A stretch of 64,000 bases of DNA, taken from Acrocarpospora pleiomorpha. GTDB taxonomy: Bacteria > Actinomycetota > Actinomycetes > Streptosporangiales > Streptosporangiaceae. Positions 8,728 to 17,317 of this stretch are shown one piece after another. Numbering within the stretch: the first letter of the stretch is position 1; each line of letters begins with the position of its first letter. The stretch spans positions 495,260 through 559,259 of the forward strand of contig NZ_BLAF01000004.1 in assembly GCF_009687885.1 (NCBI RefSeq). The letters run 5' to 3'. The position numbers were made by a program, and so were the translations under genes. Below the pieces are notes generated by a model that was not told where the DNA came from, searched no databases, and saw only the letters and a program-made list of their open reading frames with translations.

Positions 8728-8885
8728 CCGCCCCGCCCCTTCCCCATCACTCGTTCAGCTCAACGAGACCGCAAGAGCCGGGAAACGAGGTCTACGGCGG
8801 TTACTCAGCGCTACACGCCACCTGGCGGTAGCTATACGAGAACAGGGCCTGCTCAAGGGCCCTCAGGTCGGTGAGACGGCATGCT

Positions 8886-8903
8886 ACATAACGAGGATTA
8901 TGT
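8886..8903. repeat. Inverted repeat ACATAA-N6-TTATGT
   Basis: Perfect 6-bp arms with a 6-nt spacer (CGAGGA). The layout resembles a recombinase core site with two inverted half-sites around a 6-8 bp crossover region. Regulatory use is equally possible. Confidence 0.4.
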
Positions 8904-8946
8904 GGGATCCCTCACTAGAGGCTAGATGGAACAGATCGCTTTTATT

Positions 8947-8968
8947 GATTTTCTGTTTCTAGAAAATC
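8947..8968. promoter_or_regulatory. Inverted repeat GATTTTCT-N6-AGAAAATC
   Basis: Perfect 8-bp AT-rich arms with a 6-nt spacer (GTTTCT), ending 15 nt before the GTG start of the coiled-coil gene. It overlaps the expected promoter and could be an autoregulatory operator, as known for KfrA-like plasmid proteins, or half of a resolution site. No T-run follows in the direction of the Tn3 stub, so a terminator is less likely. Confidence 0.5.
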
Positions 8969-8983
8969 GGATAGGGTGATCTT

Positions 8984-10123
8984 GTGGTGACAACGTGTAA
9001 GCACTGTGGGACGGCGATCGAGCAGCGCAACGGGCGGGGGAGGCCGAAGGAGTACTGCCCGGAGGGGGACTGTCAGGCGGCGGCCAAGCGGGAGCGGGAG
9101 ATGCGGCGGGCCACGCCGGGGCTGGATGGGGCGCTGGCGCGGGCGGAGGAGTTGTACGACCGGATGGAGCGTGGGCTGGCGGCGGCGATCGCGCCGTTGG
9201 CGCAGGTTTTGGCCGATGAGTTGAGTCCGGCGGGGGTGGAGGCGAAGCTGAGCGCGGTGCAGGCGGAGGCGCACACGAGGGTCGCGGTCGCCAGGAGCGA
9301 ACGGGAACAGGCCTTCGAGCAGGTACGGCTCTCGCGCAAGGCCACCGAGGAAGCCCGCAGGGAGACGGCGGAGGCGCGCGGGCTGGCCGAGGAGGCGAAC
9401 GCGGAGCGGGACAGCGCGTTCGCGGATGCGGAGAACGCGCGGGAGCAGGCGCTGGCGGCGCTGCGGGAGGCGGCGGCGACCGAGCGGGTGGCGCGGCAGG
9501 CCGCGGAGGAGGCGGGGCGGCGCGCGAGCCGGGCCGAGGCGGACCGCGATCAGGTTATGGCCGAGGCGGCGGAGCGGGTCGAGCGGGCGGCGGGCGAGGC
9601 GCGGGACGCGGAGGCGAAAGCCGTACGGGAGGGGGAGCGGGCGGAACGAGCGGTGGCGAAGGCGGCTCGGGCGGTGGAGGACGCGGCGCGGGTGCGGGCG
9701 GAGCTTGTCGTCGCCGAGCAGGGCGTGGTGCGGGCGTTGGCGCGGGCGGAAGCGGCCGAAGGGGAGCGTGATCGGGCCGTGGTGCGGACGGAGGCGGCCG
9801 AGGTGGCGCGGGCGCGGGCGGTGGGGGAGGCGGCGGAGGCCGTACAGGCGAGGAAGCAGGCGGAGCGGGACGGGCGGGAGCGGGTGAAGGCGGCCGGTGA
9901 GCAGGTGCGGGCGGCGGAGGCGGCGCTTGCGCGGGAGGGGGAGCGGGCGGCTGGGGCGGTGGCCGAGCGGGACGCGACGCGGGCCGAGCTGGCCGTCGAA
10001 CGGGCGCGTACGGCTGATCTTCGTATCGCGCTGGAGGAGGCCCGCGCCGAGGCCGCGCTGCTGCGCGAGCGCGCCGTCACCGCTGAACTGGGGGGCCGGC
10101 CGGAAGAAGGCAGAGGGATATGA
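8984..10123 (+). CDS. Zinc-ribbon plus long coiled-coil protein, KfrA-like
   Basis: 379 aa of unrecognised exact family. The first 30 aa hold a Cys pattern (TCKHCGTAIEQRNGRGRPKEYC then GDCQ, split here) that looks like a small zinc ribbon. From about aa 45 to 370 almost everything is an Ala/Glu/Arg-rich heptad pattern, that is, one long coiled coil. This architecture (small DNA/metal-binding head plus coiled coil) recalls KfrA-like and TnpT-like DNA organising proteins. The start is GTG 8984 or 8987. It lies divergent from a Tn3 tnpA stub with dyads between, so it may be a transposon accessory or plasmid-derived gene. Long antisense frames here are composition artefacts. Confidence 0.72.
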   Translation: MVTTCKHCGTAIEQRNGRGRPKEYCPEGDCQAAAKREREMRRATPGLDGALARAEELYDRMERGLAAAIAPLAQVLADELSPAGVEAKLSAVQAEAHTRVAVARSEREQAFEQVRLSRKATEEARRETAEARGLAEEANAERDSAFADAENAREQALAALREAAATERVARQAAEEAGRRASRAEADRDQVMAEAAERVERAAGEARDAEAKAVREGERAERAVAKAARAVEDAARVRAELVVAEQGVVRALARAEAAEGERDRAVVRTEAAEVARARAVGEAAEAVQARKQAERDGRERVKAAGEQVRAAEAALAREGERAAGAVAERDATRAELAVERARTADLRIALEEARAEAALLRERAVTAELGGRPEEGRGI

Positions 10124-10247
10124 CAAGCCGCCCGATTCTCCGGTCGCATGCCTCGGCCGACACGGTCGTGACCGAGTTATTCCTTGGTTGAACGACAGCT
10201 GAGGGAGCCTCGATGCAGCAATGCACCCCGGCGAGTGGAGGGTCGGA

Positions 10248-10808
10248 TCAGGCCGCCTCATCCTTGGGCTTGGGAACCGGAGCCAGCCGCACGCGGCCGG
10301 GGTGAGCCTCCTCGTCGGGGAAGACCCACTTCCGGAACGCCCAGAAACGGAAGACCATGGCGATCAGCGTGCCAATGACCTGCGCGCTCATGAAGTCGGC
10401 GATCTCCTGGGTGACCAGGCTCACGTCCGGGGTCTCCAGCAGGAACACGTACCGGGAGATCCATAGCGGCACGGAGCTGAGCACCAGACCGACGCCACTG
10501 ACCAGGAAGAACAGCGCCGCCTCGTGATGGCGCTCGCGACCGCCCCTGGTCCGGAACGACCACTCACGGTTCAGCACATAGGACACGATCGTCGCCACGA
10601 GCACCGCGATGACCTTCGCGGTCACCGGCTTCGGTTCCAGAATGGTCAGCTTCAGCCCATAGAACACCGTGTTGTCCACCAGGAACGCTGTTCCACCCAC
10701 CACCGCGAACTTCAGCAGCTCACGGTGCTTCAGCGCAAGGGCGTGCAGCGGTCCCGGCAATCTTGCGAGTACGGCGTTTGCGATTTCGAAGCATCCCGAT
10801 CTTCTCAC
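10248..10808 (-). CDS. GtrA-like membrane protein
   Basis: About 186 aa. Four predicted membrane segments with the GtrA family marks: LLKFAVVGGTAFLVDNTVFY at the first segment, VSYVLNREWSF after the second, and FRFWAFRKWVFP near the end. GtrA-like proteins are thought to flip or handle polyprenyl-linked sugars for cell-surface glycan modification; a direct role here is inference. The start GTG 10808 gives a somewhat unusual first 15 aa; a start nearer LPGPLHALALKHRELLKF is possible. No glycosyltransferase partner is next to it, and it sits among transposon scars. Confidence 0.82.
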   Translation of the reverse strand: MRRSGCFEIANAVLARLPGPLHALALKHRELLKFAVVGGTAFLVDNTVFYGLKLTILEPKPVTAKVIAVLVATIVSYVLNREWSFRTRGGRERHHEAALFFLVSGVGLVLSSVPLWISRYVFLLETPDVSLVTQEIADFMSAQVIGTLIAMVFRFWAFRKWVFPDEEAHPGRVRLAPVPKPKDEAA

Positions 10809-11220
10809 CAGCCGGACACCCTGGTCTCAAGCCTCACTGACACGGCCTTTCCGGCTCGGGCGGCTGGAGCCGCACCTGTCGACATCTGGTATCAATCCTC
10901 ACTCACACCGCAGTCGAGTACTTCGCGGTGGAGCGCCCGTCAAGGGCCGGACCGTCTCGGTGCCCGGGCGAGCCACCCAGCAAACTCCAGTCCGGACACG
11001 ACGTTGGGATGACTCCTCCGCCGAAACCGGCGATCAGGCGGCCACCATACATTCGTTCTATTGCGCCCCACCACTGATGCCATAGCAGTCGCGCTCTTCG
11101 TCCAGGATCGTCCAGTGCTCGACCAGCTCGTCGATGCGCATCGGGGGGTTTCATGACCACCCAGCATTGACCAGGCAAGTCACAGCAAGATCAACGCCGT
11201 TTGGGGCTCATGACACGCTC
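10809..11220. other. Gene-poor stretch with a Tn3 relict
   Basis: This is 412 bp without a full gene. The only recognisable coding trace is a short TnpA N-terminal relict at 11058-11141. Other open frames have no family marks or ribosome sites. Confidence 0.5.
11058..11141 (-). pseudogene. Tn3-family TnpA N-terminal relict (27 codons)
   Basis: From ATG 11141 the frame reads MRIDELVEHWTILDEERD and then CYGISGGAQ with a TAG stop. The first about 18 residues match the start of DUF4158 in Tn3-family transposases (xELVEHWTLLDxER). Beyond that the match is lost. The stub is short, so the assignment rests mainly on the ELVEHW-ILD-ER pattern and on two other stubs in the same window. Confidence 0.5.
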
Positions 11221-12381
11221 CTACCGGCACCCCTTCTTCTGCTCGACCATGCAAACCTTGACTTCCGGATACCTCGCCGACGCTTGATCGAGCAGGGGCT
11301 GCGGTGTGCCACGCAGGTGCTGGTCGAGGAAGGCCGCCACGTACGCGCGGGTGAGCTCTGCGCCACGGGCCGCGGGCAGCATGCCAGGGAGAGGTTCGAG
11401 GCCGAGGACGTCTGCCACCAGCGGAATGTCAGTGAAGGACTGGTGTTCGGCGTCCGACAGCACGAGCCAGCGCTTCCACCCGGTCAGCAGCTTCCAGTCG
11501 CGGTCCCACGAATTGTCGCGGCCGCCCGGGACATGCTCTCGCGAACCCAGGAACATGAACGGCCGGGAGAGGCCGCTCTTGGGGATCCGAGCGTAGGTGG
11601 TGCCGTCCATGTCGATGCCGGCGCGTATGCGTGGGTCTTTGACCATGGCCGCCACAGTGCTGGCCCCGCCGATCGACTGGCCCACCATCGCCATCCTTGT
11701 GCGGTCGATCAGGCCGGAATGCTTCCATTTGGAGGTCAGCTGGTCGAGGACGAAGGAGACATCGGCCGCCCGGCCCTGGACCAGCCCGGCGTGGAAGCCC
11801 GGGTCTGTGTCGCTGTCACACGCCAGGCATTCGGCGACCCGCCCGTCGGACAGGGTGGTGGCGTAGCTCTCGTAGGTGTGGTCGATCCCGGCCACGACGT
11901 ACCCGCGGCTGGCCAGGTCCTCGGCCAGGGACGTGAGGGTGCTCATCGGCTTGGTGAAGCCGGGGGAGAGCACCACCAGCGGAAGCTTTTCCCGGACGGG
12001 TTCGGCGTCCTGGACGGCGTTGGTCCGGGTCTTGCTCAGCGTGTCGTACGGCGTGCTCGCCATCCCCGAGCCCTTCAGGAGCAGCTCCGATTCCTTCGGC
12101 GTCATGTACGGAGCACGCTGCCCGTCGCGCCGCTCGGTCGGATACCACACGGTGACCTTGAGCTCCCTGGCTTGGACGTCGAGGTCCCAGGGGTCGGGGC
12201 GGGAGGTGTCCGTCAGATACAGAACGGTGGTGCCGACCGGACGGTCACCGGTAGGCGAGGGCAGGGTGGCGGGCCCGGCCGGCGTGGCCGACGGGGCGTC
12301 GGACCGGGGCGGTGCGGGGGCGGAGCAGGCGGACGCGGCCAGGACGACCAGTCCTAGGGCGACGGCCAGGAGCTGTCTCAT
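11221..12381 (-). CDS. Secreted lipoprotein alpha/beta hydrolase (PAF-acetylhydrolase-like)
   Basis: 386 aa. A lipoprotein signal is clear: hydrophobic leader ending LAASAC, with Cys as the lipid anchor at about aa 19, then a Pro/Ser/Thr-rich linker. The hydrolase fold shows LVVLSPGF (oxyanion region), the nucleophile elbow GQSIGG at about aa 240, an Asp on GIDMDG and a late His (DAEHQSFTD). This pattern fits PAF-acetylhydrolase/chlorophyllase-like esterases. It begins 12 nt after the S41 peptidase stop on the same strand and closes the ABC-permease-peptidase operon. The substrate is unknown. Confidence 0.87.
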   Translation of the reverse strand: MRQLLAVALGLVVLAASACSAPAPPRSDAPSATPAGPATLPSPTGDRPVGTTVLYLTDTSRPDPWDLDVQARELKVTVWYPTERRDGQRAPYMTPKESELLLKGSGMASTPYDTLSKTRTNAVQDAEPVREKLPLVVLSPGFTKPMSTLTSLAEDLASRGYVVAGIDHTYESYATTLSDGRVAECLACDSDTDPGFHAGLVQGRAADVSFVLDQLTSKWKHSGLIDRTRMAMVGQSIGGASTVAAMVKDPRIRAGIDMDGTTYARIPKSGLSRPFMFLGSREHVPGGRDNSWDRDWKLLTGWKRWLVLSDAEHQSFTDIPLVADVLGLEPLPGMLPAARGAELTRAYVAAFLDQHLRGTPQPLLDQASARYPEVKVCMVEQKKGCR

Positions 12382-12393
12382 GGGGAGGTCCGT

Positions 12394-13806
12394 TCACTTG
12401 TGCAGCAAGGTCAGGGCCTTGGTCAGCGCGGGGTCGCGTCCGGCGGCCGCGTCCTGCGGGGTCAGCGGCACGTGGTGGTCGGGTGGCACGCCGATCCGGT
12501 CGATGACTTCGCGGTTGGGCCCGAGGTGGTGTCTGGCGGGGAAGCTCAGGATGGTGTTGTTGGCGAGCTGGTAGGGCTGCGCCGGGCCGGAGATCACGCC
12601 GGCGGTTCTGGTTCCGACCAGCTGGCCGAGGCGCAGGTCCTTGACCGCGGAGCTGACGTGCTCGCAGGCCGAGGCGCAGCCGTGGTCGATGAGCACGACC
12701 AGCGGCAGGTTGAGCAGTTCGACGGTGTCGTCGGTTCGCGCGGTCGCGCATCTGTTGTCCACGGTGCATTGGTAGGCGGTGATCTTGCCGTGGACGAAGG
12801 CGCTCAGCAGCCGGGTCGCCTCCACGGGGCTGCCGCCGCCGTTGCCGCGTAGGTCCAGCACGACGCCGGACAGCGTCCGGCCGGTTCGCAGCCTGGAGAT
12901 CGCCTTGAGGACCCTGTTCGCCGAGTCGGGAGCGAATCCGGTCAGCCGTACGTAGGCGACGTCGTCCAGCAACTTCGACCGCACCACCCGCAGGGTGGCC
13001 GGATCGCGCGGGTAGAGACCGGGTTTGAGCGAGACTGTCCAGCCGGTGGTCTGCCGCAGGAGCCGCAACTCGACCGGGCTCGCCTCCGGGTATTCCGGAT
13101 ACAGAGCGGCGATCGCCGGGGTGGCCTCGCCGTCGACGAAGGGCGCCGACTCGTTGATCGACTCGATGATGTCGCCGGGGCGCAGACCGGCGCCCCGCGC
13201 CGCGCCACCCTCGACGGTGGTGACGAACAGCGGCGGGAGGGCGACGCGGGGGGTGCTGCCATCCACCTGCGGACCGTTGACATTCGCCTGGAACCCCAGG
13301 CCGTAGCCGTCGCCGTCGTAGTAGTCGGGCGGACGTTTGACGTCGTGCGTCCAGCGGGCGTGGTTGTCGCCGAGGGCGGCCACGATGCCTTCGAGGGTGA
13401 CCACGACCAGCTTGTCGCGGAGGTCGGGAACCTGATCGGTGATCTTCCGATAGGCGGCCTCGAAGGCGGCCCAGTCGGCCTTCCTGTCACCGGTCAGCGC
13501 CGGCATGATCGCCTCGGGCACGTCGCGTCCGTCGCGGTTGAGCTCCTGCGTCAGGGCGAGGAACCCAGCGGTCAGTAGCGAGCGGGCGTCCAGCGTGGCG
13601 CCGCTGTAGTAGTTGCCGAGGATGCAGAAGTACGCCTGCTCGGCGACGTCGATCGTGGTGGCCGTCTCGGTCCCGAGCCGTCCCTGGGGGTGCGCGCAGG
13701 CCGTCGCGCCCGCCGCGCTCGCCTGGGTGCGCGGTGGCGTCGGCGCCGTGCAGGCCGCCGCCAGGAGGAGGGCGAGCCCGGCGGCCGCGGACCTGAGGAT
13801 GGTCAT
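12394..13806 (-). CDS. Secreted S41-family serine peptidase with PDZ domain
   Basis: About 470 aa. ATG 13806 overlaps the permease stop (ATGA); a longer frame to 13887 lies inside the permease gene. A lipoprotein-type leader ends LLLAAAC near aa 20. A PDZ-like segment (GAGLRPGDIIESIN) is followed by the S41 core: VRLTGFAP, VVLDLRGNGGGSP and DHGCASACEHVSSAV with the probable catalytic Ser. In CtpA-type enzymes a Lys follows in FGKG; here the segment is VGTRTAGVISG, so that Lys is missing. An early ALGDNHARW motif resembles tricorn/IRBP-like members that use His. It is probably an extracellular or cell-surface peptidase served by the linked ABC system. Confidence 0.87.
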   Translation of the reverse strand: MTILRSAAAGLALLLAAACTAPTPPRTQASAAGATACAHPQGRLGTETATTIDVAEQAYFCILGNYYSGATLDARSLLTAGFLALTQELNRDGRDVPEAIMPALTGDRKADWAAFEAAYRKITDQVPDLRDKLVVVTLEGIVAALGDNHARWTHDVKRPPDYYDGDGYGLGFQANVNGPQVDGSTPRVALPPLFVTTVEGGAARGAGLRPGDIIESINESAPFVDGEATPAIAALYPEYPEASPVELRLLRQTTGWTVSLKPGLYPRDPATLRVVRSKLLDDVAYVRLTGFAPDSANRVLKAISRLRTGRTLSGVVLDLRGNGGGSPVEATRLLSAFVHGKITAYQCTVDNRCATARTDDTVELLNLPLVVLIDHGCASACEHVSSAVKDLRLGQLVGTRTAGVISGPAQPYQLANNTILSFPARHHLGPNREVIDRIGVPPDHHVPLTPQDAAAGRDPALTKALTLLHK

Positions 13807-14855
13807 GACAGGCGTCTCCGGATCCACCAGAAGGAGAACCACGTGAGCCCGACGGTGAGCAGGGCGTAGATTCCGGTCTCGATCCACTGGAAGGGCCAGA
13901 AGCGCTCAAGGGGGTGGTAGGTCGCCTGCTGCCGGTAGCCAAGCCGGTTGATCTCGATCCAGCACGCGTCCAAGCTCGGTGGTCCTCCTGCTGGCGCGCA
14001 TGGTCCCGACGTCGCGGATAAGGGGAGGGGCGCTTCTTCGTCCGTGCCGGCGATCGTGCGTCCGGACGGATCGAGGAGGTCGCTGGACAGGACCCAGGCG
14101 CCCGCGTGGCCGGGAACGGCCGGCTGCATGGATATGTGCACGGGTCCGCCTCCCTGCCCTTGTACGTGGATGCCGCCCCCGTTCACGTGGCTGAGCTCGA
14201 AGGTCGCGGTGACCGGGGGCATCAGATGGGGCCGGACCAGCAGCGGCATGGCGAGCTGGATCGCGGCGAAGGCAGCCAGGGTGAGGGCCATGGCGGGCAG
14301 CGTGCGACGCACCAGCATGCCCACGGTCACACCCAGGACGAAGGCGAAAGCCGCATACCCCATCGGAGCGATGCCACGCGCGCCGAACACCAACGGAGCC
14401 ATCAAAGCCAGGTCCGCAACAGCCGACTTGTCCAGCGGATCGGACCACCAGGTCACCACGAGACCGCACAGACAGGCGGCGAACATGGCCACCAGACCGA
14501 CGAGCCCGAGCTTGACCGCCAGCCAGCGGCCACGGGTGACGCTCTGGTTCCACACCAGCAGATGCGTGCCCGCCTCCAACTCACGAGTGATCAACGGGGC
14601 TCCCCAGAAAAGCCCCACGAGAGCGGGCAGCGCCAGCACGACGAAGCTGACGGCCACGAAGGGGAGCTGATATCCGTCGAAGAAGCCGTCGAAGAACTCG
14701 TCGCAGGTGTTGTCCGGGGTGCAACCGGCGACCCCGGCGGCGTACTGGGAGGCCAGATCCGGGCCGGTCAGGGCCAGGACGGCGGCGAGGACCACAAGTA
14801 CGGCGACCATCATCGCGGCCGAACCGCGGAACTGCCGCCAGGTCAGCCAGATCAT
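13803..14855 (-). CDS. ABC transporter permease
   Basis: 350 aa membrane protein of the ABC-2 permease style: TM1 right at the N-terminus (MIWLTWRQFRGS start, typical of actinobacterial exporters), a cluster of TM segments at about aa 65-215, a long extracellular loop of about 100 aa (aa 225-315) and a final TM. It overlaps the ATPase gene by ATGA on one side and the peptidase gene by ATGA on the other. Together with the ATPase it should form an exporter; the Cys-containing loop after TM1 (GCTPDNTCDEFF) may be disulfide bonded. Confidence 0.85.
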   Translation of the reverse strand: MIWLTWRQFRGSAAMMVAVLVVLAAVLALTGPDLASQYAAGVAGCTPDNTCDEFFDGFFDGYQLPFVAVSFVVLALPALVGLFWGAPLITRELEAGTHLLVWNQSVTRGRWLAVKLGLVGLVAMFAACLCGLVVTWWSDPLDKSAVADLALMAPLVFGARGIAPMGYAAFAFVLGVTVGMLVRRTLPAMALTLAAFAAIQLAMPLLVRPHLMPPVTATFELSHVNGGGIHVQGQGGGPVHISMQPAVPGHAGAWVLSSDLLDPSGRTIAGTDEEAPLPLSATSGPCAPAGGPPSLDACWIEINRLGYRQQATYHPLERFWPFQWIETGIYALLTVGLTWFSFWWIRRRLS

Positions 14856-15721
14856 CGCTGCACCTCCACGGCATGCTTGTCCATGTACGCGAGGACGAGG
14901 TCCTCCAGGCTGAGCCGGCCGACCGTCCAGACGGGGTCGTGGATCGGGGAGTCGGTACGGACGACGACGGTGCTCTGCCGGTCGGCGTGGCTGGCGGAGA
15001 TCACATGCTGGTCGGCGGGGAGCCGATCGAGGGCGGAACGCGGGCCGGCGAGCCGGTGATGGGTGGCCAGCAACCGGTCAACGTCCCCGGCCATCCGAAC
15101 GCGGGAGTCGACGAGGATGATCAGATAGTCGCAGACCCGTTCCAGGTCGGAGACCAGGTGGGAGGAGAGCACCACGCTCAGCTTGTGCTCCACGGTGGCC
15201 TCCGTCAGCCCCCACAGGAAGTCGCGGCGGGCGAGCGGATCGAGCGAGGCGACCGGTTCGTCCAGGATCAGCAGTTCAGGCCGTTTGGCCAGGCCAAGGG
15301 CAAGGGCGAGCTGGGCGCGCTGGCCGCCCGACAGCTTGTCTGCCCGGCGCGAGGGATCGAGACCGAGCTGTCCGATTCGTTCCCGCGCCATGGCGGGGTC
15401 CCAGCGTGGGTTGAGCCGGGCGCCCAATCGCAGGTGTTCGGCGATGCTCAGCCCGGCGTAGACAGGGGTGTCCTGGGCGACGAACCCGACTCTGGCCAGC
15501 TGCGCGGACGTGCTCCCGGGTCGCCCGCCGAGCACCGTGATGTCACCCGCCGTCGGTTCGAGCTGGCCACAGGCCAGCTTCAGCAGCGTCGTCTTGCCGG
15601 CCCCGTTGGGGCCCACCAGCCCGACGACGTGGCCCGCCGGGATGTCGATGGTGCAGTCGCTCAGCGCCCAGCGTCTGCCGTACCTCTTGCCCAGTCCCTG
15701 GGCCTCTAAGACAGGGGTCAC
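14852..15721 (-). CDS. ABC transporter ATP-binding protein
   Basis: About 289 aa. Walker A GPNGAGKTTLL, Q-loop FVAQDTPVY, signature KLSGGQRAQLALA, Walker B LLILDEPVASLD and switch His (LSSHL) are all present. A C-terminal extension of about 80 aa is usual in drug/antibiotic-type exporters. GTG 15721 has GGGAGGAC about 5 nt upstream and is preferred over the longer frame to 15802. It is the first gene of the ATPase-permease-peptidase-hydrolase operon and is divergent from the kinase/regulator pair, which probably controls it. Confidence 0.92.
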   Translation of the reverse strand: MTPVLEAQGLGKRYGRRWALSDCTIDIPAGHVVGLVGPNGAGKTTLLKLACGQLEPTAGDITVLGGRPGSTSAQLARVGFVAQDTPVYAGLSIAEHLRLGARLNPRWDPAMARERIGQLGLDPSRRADKLSGGQRAQLALALGLAKRPELLILDEPVASLDPLARRDFLWGLTEATVEHKLSVVLSSHLVSDLERVCDYLIILVDSRVRMAGDVDRLLATHHRLAGPRSALDRLPADQHVISASHADRQSTVVVRTDSPIHDPVWTVGRLSLEDLVLAYMDKHAVEVQR

Positions 15722-15922
15722 GCTATGTCCTCCCGAGAGGTGCTTGGTCGAGGTCGCGAACGAAACTAGGCACTGTCCATGCCGGTGCGCGTCGGCCGTC
15801 ATGCCGAGATCGCGTACCTCCCGAGAACGAAGGGCCGCCAGGTCATCCCTGCGATGTACTCCCCAAGACCGCGAGCCCCGTCACAACGGCCGATGCGGGA
15901 GGGGACAGGCAGGCGTGACAAT

Positions 15923-17317
15923 GTGCCGGTGGAGACCGGTGAACGACCACCGTGGTGGCGGCATGTGCTCGACCTGGACAGCCCGGACCGGCTCGGCGTC
16001 CGGGACACTGGCGACGGACTCCCAAGGCCGTCTCGCAGAGCACTCGCCGCCGACGTGGTGGTCGCGATCGTCCTGACGGTCATCGTGGTGACCGTATCGG
16101 CGAGGTATCCAGTGATCGGCCCTATCGCGAATCAGCCCGACGCGATCGAGTACTTACGGCTCCGACCCCCCACCCCGCCCACACCGCCGCTTCCTGATCT
16201 CCCGACCGATTTCCCACCACCTCCTGACGTCCTGTCCCCGCCCCCTGGCAACCCGTCCGGCAACCAGCCTCTGCCCGACGACCCGCCTGCGTTCCTTGTG
16301 GCGCTGACGGCGTTGCCGCTGGCGGCGCGGCGCCGGTACCCGCTCATCACCTTCTGGGTGGTGCTGGCCGCAGCGCTGGCCACATACGCGAGTGCGACCT
16401 GGATCACCGTGCTGACCTGCGCTGTCGCCTCGTACGGCGCCGTCGCCTACAGCCGTAACCGATTCCTGGCAATGGGCGGCCTCGTGCTCGCGGCCGGACT
16501 CGCCGGTGGCGCCTTCCGGGACGTCGCGCCTACGCTCCCGAATTGGATGGGCCCGTTCGTCGTCCTGCTGAGCGTCGGCGTCTTCGGAAGCTTCGTCCAT
16601 TTCTGGCGGCGACAGCTGGGAGCCAGCCGGCATCGGCTCGATGAGCTGCGGCAGGCACAGGAAAACGCCATGCGCAGGGCCGTCGCGGAGGAGCGCTCCC
16701 GGATCGCCGCCGAACTCCACGATGTGGTGACCCACAATGTCAGCGTGATGGTGATCCAGGCCGGCGCGGCCCGCAAGGTCATGGACGTGGAGCCGGAACA
16801 GTCGAAGCAGGCTCTGCTCGCGATCGAGTCCGGCGGCCGGGCCGCCATGGCCGAACTGCGCAACGTCATGGGCCTGCTCGCCGGCCCGGGCGGCGAGCGT
16901 CTCGACGGGCCTTCCGACGGGCTCGAACCCCAACCCGGGCTCGACCAGCTCGACGCCCTGGTGGAACGGGTCCGCGCCGCCGGCGTGCCGGTGAGCGTCG
17001 AGGTGTCGCCGCCTGGGCCGCTGCCTCCCGGGATCGACCTCGCCGCCTACCGCGTCGTGCAGGAGGCCCTCACCAACACGATCAAGCACGCGGCCGGAGC
17101 CGCCGCGTTCGTGACGATCGGTCATGACGGCGACTGGCTGGAGATCGAGGTGACCGACACCGGCGGCGCACGAAGCGCCGGGCCGCGGACCGGCGACGGC
17201 AGGGGGCTGATCGGGTTGCGCGAGCGACTCGCCGTCTACGGCGGGACTCTGGACGCCGGACGGACGGTGGGAGGCGGATTCCGGATCCAGGCCCGCGTCC
17301 CGTGGAGGACAACATGA
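15923..17317 (+). CDS. Sensor histidine kinase, NarL-pair type
   Basis: About 464 aa with several membrane segments (aa 40-240), interrupted by a Pro-rich extracellular loop of about 60 aa (PTPPTPPLPDLPTDFPPPP). HisKA_3 dimerisation and phospho-acceptor follow (ERSRIAAELHDVVTHNVSVM; His in ELHD), then a HATPase domain (VVQEALTNTIKHA, GRGLIGLRERL). The start is uncertain: GTG 15923 lies 7-11 nt after AGGCAGG, ATG 15893 is the next choice, and the frame is open to 15779. It overlaps the regulator gene by ATGA and is divergent from the ABC operon. Confidence 0.88.
   Translation: MPVETGERPPWWRHVLDLDSPDRLGVRDTGDGLPRPSRRALAADVVVAIVLTVIVVTVSARYPVIGPIANQPDAIEYLRLRPPTPPTPPLPDLPTDFPPPPDVLSPPPGNPSGNQPLPDDPPAFLVALTALPLAARRRYPLITFWVVLAAALATYASATWITVLTCAVASYGAVAYSRNRFLAMGGLVLAAGLAGGAFRDVAPTLPNWMGPFVVLLSVGVFGSFVHFWRRQLGASRHRLDELRQAQENAMRRAVAEERSRIAAELHDVVTHNVSVMVIQAGAARKVMDVEPEQSKQALLAIESGGRAAMAELRNVMGLLAGPGGERLDGPSDGLEPQPGLDQLDALVERVRAAGVPVSVEVSPPGPLPPGIDLAAYRVVQEALTNTIKHAAGAAAFVTIGHDGDWLEIEVTDTGGARSAGPRTGDGRGLIGLRERLAVYGGTLDAGRTVGGGFRIQARVPWRTT

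Larger units (their letters stand above)
8728..8983. other. Intergenic region between TnpA stub and coiled-coil gene
   Basis: This is 256 bp without a gene, notably AT-richer near 8880-8970 than its surroundings. It holds two dyads listed separately (8886-8903, 8947-8968). Its place between a divergent tnpA stub and another gene is where Tn3-family elements usually carry their resolution site, so part of it may be a res/rst relict; this is inference. Confidence 0.4.

Noticed and set aside
8984..10123. Repetitive GCGG/GAGG pattern that could suggest a repeat array
   Set aside because: The repetition follows codon use of a coiled coil (Ala, Glu, Arg); units are not constant in length or sequence and there are no spacers as in CRISPR.
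8942..10261. 439-aa minus-strand Pro/Arg/Leu-rich frame
   Set aside because: Mirror of the Ala/Glu/Arg coiled-coil codons on the other strand. The coding strand has a GTG start, promoter dyad and Cys motif.
10903..11178. 91-aa and 75-aa minus-strand frames
   Set aside because: They overlap the Tn3 relict in other frames and show no recognisable features.
15779..15922. N-terminal extension of the kinase at 15923
   Set aside because: The 48 extra residues are Arg/Pro-rich, lie in the divergent promoter gap and have no ribosome site.
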